Positions 1-5,664 of a stretch of 6,231 nucleotides of DNA are shown piece after piece. Position 1 is the first letter of the stretch, and each line of letters starts with the position of its first letter. Origin of the DNA: Saprospiraceae bacterium (GTDB taxonomy: Bacteria > Bacteroidota > Bacteroidia > Chitinophagales > Saprospiraceae); contig JAJCYJ010001011.1 in NCBI GenBank assembly GCA_029262975.1, forward strand, positions 1 to 6,231. Direction: 5' to 3'. Position numbers and translations under genes: made by a program. Under the pieces are notes generated by a model. The model was not told the DNA's origin. It made no database searches and saw only the letters and a program-made list of their open reading frames with translations.

Positions 1-1009
1 CGTCTTCCCCTCCTTTGGATTTCACACTCCAGGTAGCTGCTCTCACAAGGAGCGGGACAAATCCTAATAGCAGCAATACATTGGTCAGGTTAAAAGCGGT
101 ATGAAATGCAGACAACCCGATTGGCATTCCTTCGCTTGTAAATGGATCAGGACGTCCTAAAACATCAGTTAAGAATGTCCCAAGTAATGGGAGCAGATAA
201 GGCAACAATATAACCATCCAAGTCACCCCTATTATGTTGAACATCGAATGAATTCTGGCCGATCTTTTCGCATTTGTGTTTCCTATAAGCGAAGCTAATT
301 CTGCTGTTATTGTAGTACCAATATTTTCTCCAAGGATCATTGCTGCTGCTACCTCAAAAGGTAGCCACCCTTGTGCACACATGGTCAGTGTCACCGCCAT
401 AGCAGCACTGGAAGACTGGATAATAATTGTAACCAGCGCACCTACAAATACAAAAAATACACGTGATATAATTCCCCATTCTGTGAAGTTTCTAAGCCAT
501 GATAGTGCTTCTGTATTTCCTTTAAGATCGGGGACAGAATCTTTCAAAAAACTTAGGCCCATAAATAAAATGGCAAAGCCAATCAGAAATTCACCCCAAA
601 ATTTTAATCTGCCTCTGTCGGTAAACATCATAGGAAGGCCTATTGCAAAAATTGGAATAGAATAGGCGCTTAATTTTAACTTGAAACCTAAAATCGAAAT
701 GATCCATCCTGTTATCGTAGTACCAATGTTAGCACCCATCATAACACCGGCAGATTCTACTAATGAAAGGAGTCCGGCATTTACAAAACTCACAGTCATT
801 ACAGTTGTAGCAGATGATGATTGTACAAGTGCAGTTACCAAAAAGCCAGTGAACACACCCAGGTACCTGTTTTTGGTCATGGCACTCAAAATGTTTCGCA
901 ATTGAGGCCCTGCCGCCTTCTGAATACCCTCACTCATCAGCTTCATACCGTAAATGAAGAAGGCAAGTGACCCTAAAATTTCAACAACATTCCAAAAACC
1001 GAATTCCAT
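1..1009 (-). CDS. Na+/phosphate symporter, NptA/YjbB type (C-terminus cut off by window edge)
   Basis: Reading the minus strand from the ATG at 1009-1007 gives 336 codons without a stop, beginning MEFGFWNVVEILGSLAFFIY and leaving the window at position 1. The protein is an inner-membrane carrier with many hydrophobic segments and the duplicated signature of the Na/Pi cotransporter family (Na_Pi_cotrans): QSSSATT at residues 63-69 with MGANIGTTIT at 91-100, then QSSSAA at 198-203 with GENIGTTIT at about 228-236. Another conserved stretch, AFHTAFNLTN, lies at 301-310. The family imports inorganic phosphate using the sodium gradient. Bacterial members often run to 500-600 residues with a PhoU-like cytoplasmic tail, so the missing part is probably that tail; this cannot be seen here. 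It starts 40 bp after the porin stop on the same strand, so the two are probably co-transcribed with the porin first. There is no clear Shine-Dalgarno sequence, which is common in Bacteroidota. The family assignment is firm; phosphate as substrate follows from the family and the porin neighbour. Confidence 0.93.
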   Translation of the reverse strand, partial: MEFGFWNVVEILGSLAFFIYGMKLMSEGIQKAAGPQLRNILSAMTKNRYLGVFTGFLVTALVQSSSATTVMTVSFVNAGLLSLVESAGVMMGANIGTTITGWIISILGFKLKLSAYSIPIFAIGLPMMFTDRGRLKFWGEFLIGFAILFMGLSFLKDSVPDLKGNTEALSWLRNFTEWGIISRVFFVFVGALVTIIIQSSSAAMAVTLTMCAQGWLPFEVAAAMILGENIGTTITAELASLIGNTNAKRSARIHSMFNIIGVTWMVILLPYLLPLLGTFLTDVLGRPDPFTSEGMPIGLSAFHTAFNLTNVLLLLGFVPLLVRAATWSVKSKGGED

Positions 1010-1049
1010 AATAATTGTTTTTCGTTGTAATTCTCTTTGTTTCTAAGGT

Positions 1050-2252
1050 CTAAAAATGAATTTCAGTCTGTAGGCGAAAGACAAGTGTGTTATCACTAAC
1101 ATCAACATTTCTAAAACCTATATCTGATTGAATTTTCAATTTATGCTCAACAATAAATTTTGAGAGACCCAAAGTATATTCTTTTTCGCCATTTGCCACC
1201 CCATCGTCAGGATTTAGTGCAGTATAGCGAAGAGCTACTTCCCAATTATTTTTAAACATATAGCCCCCAGAGAGATTAAGGCCGGTTCCTGTATATAAAG
1301 TACCGATGACATTGCTTTGTTCATCTTGGACGAATGGTGAATCATCCGATGTAAACTTATGGACATATTCTCCCATAATAGAAATACGCTGGTGCTTAAA
1401 CATCAAGTCTGCAAATATCGCTTTTAATGTCTTTCCAGTGAGTTCCCCGTCCGAATTGAGAATGAATCCACCATTTTGTCCCCTTTGCCGAACATTTCCT
1501 GTATTAATATCATAGGTAAGCCCTACAGAGAGTTTAGGTTGTGCCTCTTTTTTAATGGCTGAACCTACATAATCACCTTTAGATGCAAATTCGCCAAATG
1601 GTAACATTTCTAACCTGAATGTGTAATCCAGTCCACCAGAATTACCGGCTGTCACATTTCTTCCTTTGCCTTGAGAAAGCGCAAAGATTTCCTTTATGAC
1701 AAAGTTTGGTCCGAGCTTATTATTATGTCTTATCTGAATACCCACATCCCTATCCAGATTATATCTTGAATTTAATCGGGATCTATCTACAAACTGAAGT
1801 GAACTGGACGATATAACACGCTCTCGATTACCAGGCAGTTTTCCTTGTCCAAATCTGATAGACCAATTCTTATAGAAGTTCCAGTCTAAATAAGCATCCA
1901 GTATAATTCTGGAAGTATTGCCAAATTGAGGGTCGTCACCACCCGCTATGTCCCTGTTAGATAGTCCTAACTCAAATTTGTATTCAAGCTTTTTGGAATG
2001 TACAAATCCGTCAAATTTAAATCTAGCTCTTCTAACTAAGAAATTTAGTTGAGCATCTCCAAAACTTCCATCTGTCGTGTTCCACTCACTGGTAAACAAA
2101 TTTTGAAACCGAAACCCAAATTTTATATGAAAACTTGAATCTTTTCCGGTCACCTGTATTCCCTTACCAAACATGTGGGGACTCATTTGGGCATCCATAT
2201 TCGAGATGATTCCGGCGAAGAATAAGGCCAGAATGATTATCACTCTTTGCAT
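1050..2252 (-). CDS. Phosphate-selective porin of the OprP/OprO (Porin_O_P) family
   Basis: This encodes a 400-residue outer-membrane beta-barrel protein, read from the ATG at 2252-2250 to a TAG at 1052-1050. It begins MQRVIIILALFFAGIISNMDAQ, a classic signal peptide (a basic residue, a hydrophobic core, cleavage near residues 21-22 after DA or DAQ). Amphipathic strands follow, such as FHIKFGFRFQNLF and LNFLVRRARFKFDGFV. The central RFGQGKLPGNRERVISSSSL region and the paired RxRFKFDG element are typical of Porin_O_P. The chain ends in phenylalanine (QTEIHF), the usual barrel insertion signal. The family forms anion or phosphate channels; the downstream Na/Pi symporter supports that role. An in-frame TTG at 2261-2259 would add three residues, but the ATG gives a more normal signal peptide and neither start has a Shine-Dalgarno sequence. 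It is probably the first gene of a phosphate-uptake operon driven from the Pho-box-like promoter at 2302-2334. Actual ion selectivity cannot be read from the sequence. Confidence 0.9.
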   Translation of the reverse strand: MQRVIIILALFFAGIISNMDAQMSPHMFGKGIQVTGKDSSFHIKFGFRFQNLFTSEWNTTDGSFGDAQLNFLVRRARFKFDGFVHSKKLEYKFELGLSNRDIAGGDDPQFGNTSRIILDAYLDWNFYKNWSIRFGQGKLPGNRERVISSSSLQFVDRSRLNSRYNLDRDVGIQIRHNNKLGPNFVIKEIFALSQGKGRNVTAGNSGGLDYTFRLEMLPFGEFASKGDYVGSAIKKEAQPKLSVGLTYDINTGNVRQRGQNGGFILNSDGELTGKTLKAIFADLMFKHQRISIMGEYVHKFTSDDSPFVQDEQSNVIGTLYTGTGLNLSGGYMFKNNWEVALRYTALNPDDGVANGEKEYTLGLSKFIVEHKLKIQSDIGFRNVDVSDNTLVFRLQTEIHF

Positions 2253-2301
2253 CAGGGACAATTATAATGTTTTGAATTACAGTAAGACCCGTAACTGGTC
2301 A

Positions 2302-2309
2302 CAAATGTA
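2302..2309 (-). promoter_or_regulatory. -7 promoter element (TAnnTTTG) of the porin-symporter operon
   Basis: The minus strand reads TACATTTG from 2309 to 2302, an exact match to the Bacteroidota primary-sigma -7 consensus TAnnTTTG. It would give a transcript start near 2295 and a leader of about 45 nt before the porin ATG. There is no good TTG element at the usual 17-23 nt upstream; that place is occupied by the direct repeats at 2317-2334, as expected for an activator-dependent promoter. The match is seen; promoter activity is inferred. Confidence 0.6.
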
Positions 2310-2334
2310 AGCCGACAATGTTAATTGAATGTTA
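2304..2334 (-). promoter_or_regulatory. Pho-box-like direct repeats upstream of the porin
   Basis: On the minus strand the 7-mer TAACATT occurs at 2334-2328 and again at 2323-2317, separated by 4 bp, giving an exact 11-bp period. A third, related copy (TTACATT, 2310-2304) follows after 6 bp and overlaps the -7 box. Two 7-bp direct repeats with a 4-bp spacer is the layout of the enterobacterial PhoB box, and the TTAACA core resembles the PhoP repeats of Bacillus subtilis. The repeats sit where a -33 element would be, upstream of a phosphate porin and a phosphate symporter. Binding by a PhoB-type regulator is inferred; no regulator gene is in the window. Confidence 0.5.
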
Positions 2335-2443
2335 CCATTCAGGGTATTTAATGTGATGGATGCACAGAGCAAAATGAGCAGCCAACAATGCCGCATTCAT
2401 GTTCCTATCCATATTATACTCGATTAACTACTCCTCGCACAAA

Positions 2444-2458
2444 TAAAGGATTCCTTTA
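2444..2458. repeat. Palindrome with 7-bp arms (TAAAGGA/TCCTTTA)
   Basis: TAAAGGA and its exact complement TCCTTTA flank a single central T. It lies near the middle of the divergent region, about 190 bp from the porin start and 145 bp from arsM. The symmetry suits a dimeric regulator, but I recognise no known operator. Confidence 0.35.
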
Positions 2459-2505
2459 ACATTAAAAGTATAGAAAACGATAGCTGTTCAAGAGGATCGC
2501 GAATC

Positions 2506-2548
2506 TGCATGTATATGCTGAGACATGCATAAGAGTCTTATTCAAGAC
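2506..2548. promoter_or_regulatory. Two dyads upstream of arsM, candidate operators
   Basis: TGCATGT (2506-2512) and ACATGCA (2523-2529) form a 7-bp inverted repeat with a 10-nt gap. Just downstream, GTCTT (2535-2539) and AAGAC (2544-2548) form a second dyad with a 4-nt gap. The second is centred about 30 bp upstream of the weak -7 candidate at 2572, near where the -33 element should be, so a bound protein could block or assist polymerase. Neither matches an ArsR/SmtB operator that I recognise. The symmetry is seen; the regulatory role is inferred. Confidence 0.3.
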
Positions 2549-2571
2549 CATTCTGTTCCTTCAAAATAATC

Positions 2572-2579
2572 CATCTTTG
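2572..2579 (+). promoter_or_regulatory. Weak -7 promoter candidate for arsM
   Basis: CATCTTTG matches seven of the eight positions scored as TAnnTTTG (C replaces the first T) and ends 23 bp before the arsM ATG. No TTG element is found about 20 bp upstream. It is the only near-match in the 2340-2602 interval on this strand, so it is the best guess for the arsM promoter. Confidence 0.35.
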
Positions 2580-2602
2580 AGTTTTTAAATATTATCTTAA
2601 CG

Positions 2603-3571
2603 ATGACATATTTAGACACGACTCATGCACTTTATAAAGCAGCCGCAATAAATCCGGATATTGGACTATGTTGTACGACCACCCCGGTATGGCAACTTCC
2701 TGAATTAAGGATGCCGTCTATCATGTTAGAAATGAATTATGGCTGTGGAAGTACAGTACATCCGAGAGATCTTGTAAATAATCCAAGGATATTATACGTC
2801 GGTGTTGGAGGAGGAATGGAATTGCTCCAATTTGCCTATTTTTCAAGACAGGAAGGAGGCGTAATTGGAGTTGATGTGGTTAATGAAATGCTTGATGCTT
2901 CGGCCCGAAATTTTATGGAAGCCGAAAAGCAGAACCGATGGTTTAAAAGTGAATTTGTGGATTTACGAAAGGGCGATGCACTACATCTTCCGGTAGCAAG
3001 TGAATCTGTCGATGTAGCGGCTCAAAATTGCCTTTTTAACATATTCAAGATTGATGATTTGAAGATGGCTTTAGCCGAAATGTACCGGGTACTTAAACCA
3101 CATGGACGGTTGGTCCTTTCGGACCCAATTTGCGATCAGGAAATGCCCCAAAACCTTAAAGACGACGCAAAACTTCGGGCGCTTTGTCTGAGTGGCAGTT
3201 TACCTTTAAAAGAATATATCTCACTAATCACTGATGCTGGATTTGGTACAGTAGAAATCAGAGCTAAGAGACCATATCGAATACTTGATTCTGAGCACTA
3301 TGATACAGTTGATAATATCTATATTGAAAGCGTTGAAGTATGTGCGATAAAGGACCCAATGCCTAAAGATGGACCCTGTGTATTCACTGGTAAAACTGCA
3401 ATTTACTATGGCAGTGAGGAAAGTTTTGATGACGACAATGGGCATAATCTTCTCAATAACCAACCCATGGCTGTATGCGATAAGACTGCCGGGGCATTGT
3501 CATCTTTAGGACGTCATGATATATTCGTTTCCGAATCCACCTATTTTTATGATGGTGGTGGATGTTGTTAA
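2603..3571 (+). CDS. arsM: Arsenite S-adenosylmethionine methyltransferase ArsM, arsenosugar-biosynthesis type
   Basis: This encodes a cytoplasmic 322-residue class I methyltransferase. The SAM-binding motif is ILYVGVGGGMELLQ (63-76), with acidic D91 after the next strand (VIGVDVV). The core pattern of arsenite methyltransferases is present: GLCC (C23/C24), NYGCGS (C48), QNCLFNIFKIDDLKMALAEM around C143, RVLKPHGRLVLSDP, and ALCLSGSL (C195). C24, C48, C143 and C195 are the likely equivalents of the four conserved arsenic-binding cysteines of classical ArsM. A C-terminal extension follows (about 255-322) with GPCVFTGKTAIYYG, AVCDKTAGAL and the tail YDGGGCC, which I associate with the ArsM that partners the radical SAM enzyme ArsS in arsenosugar synthesis. 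It methylates arsenite to mono- and dimethylarsenicals. No arsS is visible downstream. The gene is divergent from the phosphate-uptake pair. The ATG at 2603 is chosen because it is the first in frame and matches the expected N-terminus. Confidence in the methyltransferase class is very high, and in ArsM high. Confidence 0.87.
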   Translation: MTYLDTTHALYKAAAINPDIGLCCTTTPVWQLPELRMPSIMLEMNYGCGSTVHPRDLVNNPRILYVGVGGGMELLQFAYFSRQEGGVIGVDVVNEMLDASARNFMEAEKQNRWFKSEFVDLRKGDALHLPVASESVDVAAQNCLFNIFKIDDLKMALAEMYRVLKPHGRLVLSDPICDQEMPQNLKDDAKLRALCLSGSLPLKEYISLITDAGFGTVEIRAKRPYRILDSEHYDTVDNIYIESVEVCAIKDPMPKDGPCVFTGKTAIYYGSEESFDDDNGHNLLNNQPMAVCDKTAGALSSLGRHDIFVSESTYFYDGGGCC

Positions 3572-3587
3572 AGTAGCAACCAAATGG

Positions 3588-3858
3588 GCATTTTACAGCG
3601 TGTTTTATACCCGATGTATGAGCAATGTGGGGAAGTAGGGCAATAGGCTTATATCCAATGTCAAATGTGTGATTGTTTTTTTGATTTTCAAGCAAGTTTG
3701 TTAGCGGTATTTATTGACAGTGGATTTCATGCCAGATGCAAAGATGACAAGAGGTAAGTGTGCGTGGGTGAGCGTTATTTTCATGCAAGTTTGCCGGCAA
3801 GCATTTTAACATTGGGTTTTATATCCGATGCCTCCACGAGAGAAGCGTGTGGGGCAGT
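3588..3858 (+). repeat. Degenerate four-copy intergenic repeat (core TTTTATAYCCGATG)
   Basis: The core TTTTATAYCCGATG occurs at 3603-3616 and 3817-3830 with one difference, and as 11/14 matches at 3647-3660 and 3725-3738. Flanks are shared too. GCATTTTA precedes the core at 3588 and at 3801, and TGTGGGGMAGT follows it at 3626-3636 and 3848-3858. ATTTTCAWGCAAGTTTG occurs at 3684-3700 and 3777-3793 (16/17 identical), an offset of 93 bp that matches the 92-bp offset of the third and fourth cores. The block thus looks like a decayed tandem array. I suspect a dispersed family in this genome, but the window cannot show that. Confidence 0.6.
3831..3854 (+). other. GC-rich hairpin inside the last repeat copy
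   Basis: CCTCCACG (3831-3838) pairs with CGTGTGGGG (3846-3854) across a 7-nt loop, giving eight pairs with one G-T wobble and one bulged T. It sits between the core and the TGTGGGG flank of the last repeat copy. Copy one is 8 nt shorter at this place and lacks the stem. Whether it folds in RNA or serves in DNA is unknown. Confidence 0.35.
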
Positions 3859-3904
3859 TGACGTCAGCTCAACTGACTATTTGAGCACCTTCTTTTGTCT
3901 TTCT
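3855..3904 (+). terminator. Possible terminator with a competing upstream stem, end of the arsM transcript
   Basis: GCTCAA (3867-3872) and TTGAGC (3881-3886) form a 6-bp stem followed by a T-rich stretch (TCTTTTGTCTTTCT, 3891-3904). An alternative 7-bp stem, CAGTTGA (3855-3861) with TCAACTG (3869-3875), uses the same bases 3869-3872, so only one can form at a time. The layout resembles a terminator with an antiterminator. It lies about 40-90 bp upstream of the pyrG promoter, so simple termination of arsM read-through is the modest reading. Confidence 0.35.
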
Positions 3905-3947
3905 ACCTTACATTGCCAACGAAAGAACAAAATTGATTCCGATTAAA

Positions 3948-3978
3948 TTGGACACGGGTATTAGTTGTCCTACCTTTG
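3948..3978 (+). promoter_or_regulatory. pyrG: pyrG promoter (TTG, 20 nt, TACCTTTG)
   Basis: TACCTTTG at 3971-3978 matches the Bacteroidota -7 consensus TAnnTTTG exactly, and a TTG at 3948-3950 lies 20 nt upstream, within the known 17-23 nt spacing. Transcription would start near 3984, leaving a leader of about 15-20 nt before the ATG at 4001. The leader shows no Shine-Dalgarno sequence and is too short for the Gram-positive style pyrG attenuator. Confidence 0.7.
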
Positions 3979-4000
3979 TTTCCCGTAACGTTGCTGTCAT

Positions 4001-5629
4001 ATGTCTAAATTTATTTTTGTTACGGGAGGAGTCACATCCTCACTGGGGAAAGGAATTATTTCTGCCTCACTGGCAAAACTTTTGCAGTCGAGAGGACTCA
4101 AAGTAACCATCCAGAAGTTTGATCCCTATATCAATGTCGATCCAGGTACACTCAATCCGTATGAGCATGGAGAATGTTATGTGACGGATGATGGTGCTGA
4201 GACAGACCTGGATCTAGGCCACTACGAACGATTCTTAAATATTTCCACATCCCAGGCCAATAATGTGACTACGGGCCGAATCTATCAAACCGTTATAAAC
4301 AAAGAGCGTGAAGGTGATTATTTAGGCAAGACAGTTCAAATCATCCCGCACATAACTGATGAAATAAAAAGAAGGATTCAACTGCTGGAAACCAATGGTG
4401 AATACGATGTAATTATTACGGAATTAGGCGGCACCGTTGGAGATATTGAATCATTGCCTTATTTGGAATCGCTCAGACAAATGCGACGACAGTTGAAAAA
4501 TAAGGATTGTCTTGTGATACATCTTACATTGATACCTTATTTGAAGGCAGCAGGAGAGCATAAAACTAAGCCAACACAGCATTCGGTGAAAGAACTGCAA
4601 ATGGCAGGTATCATACCCGATGTACTGGTGTGTCGGACAGAATCTCATATATCTGAAGATATTAAGGAGAAGCTGGCTCTTTTCTGCAATGTTGAAAAGG
4701 ATCATGTAATCGAAGCGATTGATGCAGATACTATCTATCGGGTTCCGATCCTTATGCGGGAAGAAAAGTTAGATGAGATCGTCATCGAAAAGTTACACCT
4801 TCATCCTAAACATGGCCCCAATCTGGAGCGGTGGAATGACTTCCTTAGAAGATATAAAAATCCAAAACACGAAGTCAATATTGTATTGGTAGGTAAGTAC
4901 AATGAATTACCCGATGCATACAAATCCATACATGAATCGTTCGTGCATGCCGGAGCAGAAAATGAATGCAGGGTTAACGTAATTCCAATACACAGTGAGA
5001 ATCTCGATGATACCAGTCTTCCTCTAGAAATTCATAAAATCCACGGCGTACTTGTGGCCCCAGGATTTGGAGATCGGGGTATCGAAGGAAAGATTAATGC
5101 AATTCAATACGTAAGAGAAAAAGGTATTCCTTTCTTTGGAATATGTCTTGGTATGCAGTGTGCTGTTGTCGAACATTTCAGAAATGTCGTTGGATTGGAT
5201 GATGTAAGTAGCACTGAAGTCAATAAGGAAACTCAAAATCCTGTCATAGATCTGATGCCAGATCAGGTAAAAATCGTCAAAAAGGGTGGTACAATGAGAT
5301 TGGGTGCCTATGATTGCCAGATAAAGGAACAGACCCTGGCCAGCAAAATATATGGAACAAATAATATCTCTGAGCGCCATCGCCATCGATACGAATTCAA
5401 TAATAATTACCTGGAGCAAATGGAAGAATATGGGCTCATGGCTACCGGATTTAACCCGGGGTCTGATCTGGTTGAAATTGTCGAACGACCCGATCATCCA
5501 TTCTTTTTAGGGGTTCAATATCATCCCGAATTAAAAAGTAGGGTAGAAGTACCACATCCAATATTTGTGGCTTTTGTCAAGGCAGCGATTCAGTTTAAGA
5601 AGGCCAAAGAAATGGTAAAGATGCTATAA
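4001..5629 (+). CDS. pyrG: CTP synthase (glutamine-hydrolysing)
   Basis: This encodes a full-length 542-residue CTP synthase, the last step of pyrimidine nucleotide synthesis: UTP + ATP + glutamine to CTP, in the cytoplasm. The N-terminal synthetase domain (about 1-265) opens with KFIFVTGGVTSSLGKG, whose P-loop lysine is K17. It continues with PYINVDPGTLNPYEHGE, TDLDLGHYERF (D71) and TELGGTVGDIES (E141), the positions expected to bind magnesium, and the UTP-site block EHKTKPTQHSVKEL. After a linker (LVGKYNELPDAYKS) comes a class I glutamine amidotransferase domain with APGFGDRGIEGK as the oxyanion region, nucleophile C382 in GICLGMQ, and H508 and E510 in QYHPELKSR completing the triad. Nothing is missing, so it should be active. 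It has its own promoter just upstream, and the following gene starts 438 bp later, so it is probably transcribed alone. The ATG at 4001 gives the standard N-terminus. Confidence 0.99.
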   Translation: MSKFIFVTGGVTSSLGKGIISASLAKLLQSRGLKVTIQKFDPYINVDPGTLNPYEHGECYVTDDGAETDLDLGHYERFLNISTSQANNVTTGRIYQTVINKEREGDYLGKTVQIIPHITDEIKRRIQLLETNGEYDVIITELGGTVGDIESLPYLESLRQMRRQLKNKDCLVIHLTLIPYLKAAGEHKTKPTQHSVKELQMAGIIPDVLVCRTESHISEDIKEKLALFCNVEKDHVIEAIDADTIYRVPILMREEKLDEIVIEKLHLHPKHGPNLERWNDFLRRYKNPKHEVNIVLVGKYNELPDAYKSIHESFVHAGAENECRVNVIPIHSENLDDTSLPLEIHKIHGVLVAPGFGDRGIEGKINAIQYVREKGIPFFGICLGMQCAVVEHFRNVVGLDDVSSTEVNKETQNPVIDLMPDQVKIVKKGGTMRLGAYDCQIKEQTLASKIYGTNNISERHRHRYEFNNNYLEQMEEYGLMATGFNPGSDLVEIVERPDHPFFLGVQYHPELKSRVEVPHPIFVAFVKAAIQFKKAKEMVKML

Positions 5630-5630
5630 A

Positions 5631-5664
5631 AATTTGCATCAATTTATAAGTCATTATGCAAATT
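5631..5664 (+). terminator. Inverted repeat just after pyrG, probable terminator
   Basis: AATTTGCAT (5631-5639) is perfectly complementary to ATGCAAATT (5656-5664), giving a 9-bp stem with a 16-nt loop that begins one base after the pyrG stop. It is AT-rich and lacks a following T run, so it is not a textbook intrinsic terminator. Its position suggests transcript termination or 3'-end protection. A second small hairpin (TACTTA, 4-nt loop, TAAGTA, 5683-5698) lies just downstream. Confidence 0.45.

Larger units (their letters stand above)
3572..4000. other. Non-coding interval between arsM and pyrG
   Basis: These 429 bp hold no convincing gene. A 62-codon frame from a GTG at 3758 to 3946 (it contains LPASILTLGFISDASTREACG) is best seen as a chance translation of the repeat block, and a 20-codon frame from 3584 also lies in it. 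A weak promoter-like pair occurs at 3673-3700 (TTG, 17 nt, CAAGTTTG). From left to right the interval contains the repeat copies (3588-3858), a T run (3676-3682), hairpins (3831-3886) with a T-rich tail, and the pyrG promoter (3948-3978). No remnant of arsS was recognised. Confidence 0.6.

Noticed and set aside
276..905. Two plus-strand open frames (276-665 and 681-905)
   Set aside because: They are antisense shadows of the Na/Pi symporter, whose minus-strand frame is open throughout and carries the family motifs.
1306..1515. Plus-strand open frame inside the porin
   Set aside because: It is antisense to the well-supported porin reading frame and encodes nothing recognisable.
2253..2261. TTG start for the porin that adds three residues
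   Set aside because: The ATG at 2252 gives a standard signal peptide and no ribosome binding site favours the TTG.
2487..2496. 10-mer TTCAAGAGGA shared with 5808-5817
   Set aside because: A single 10-bp match without shared flanks is expected by chance in a window of this size and composition.
3584..3646. 20-codon frame just after arsM
   Set aside because: It covers repeat copy one and has no independent support.
3224..3695. Minus-strand frames of 79 and 80 codons overlapping the arsM 3' end
   Set aside because: They lie largely antisense to arsM, do not resemble known proteins and are composition shadows.
3588..3858. CRISPR array as an explanation of the repeats
   Set aside because: Copies are divergent, unevenly spaced (44, 78 and 92 bp) and not separated by uniform spacers; no cas genes are present.
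3758..3946. 62-codon frame starting with GTG
   Set aside because: It translates the repeat block and its hairpins, starts with GTG without a ribosome binding site, and runs into the pyrG promoter region; treated as a spurious gene.
4451..5497. Minus-strand frames of 84 and 157 codons inside pyrG
   Set aside because: They are antisense to pyrG, which is intact and fully conserved; no family features are visible in them.
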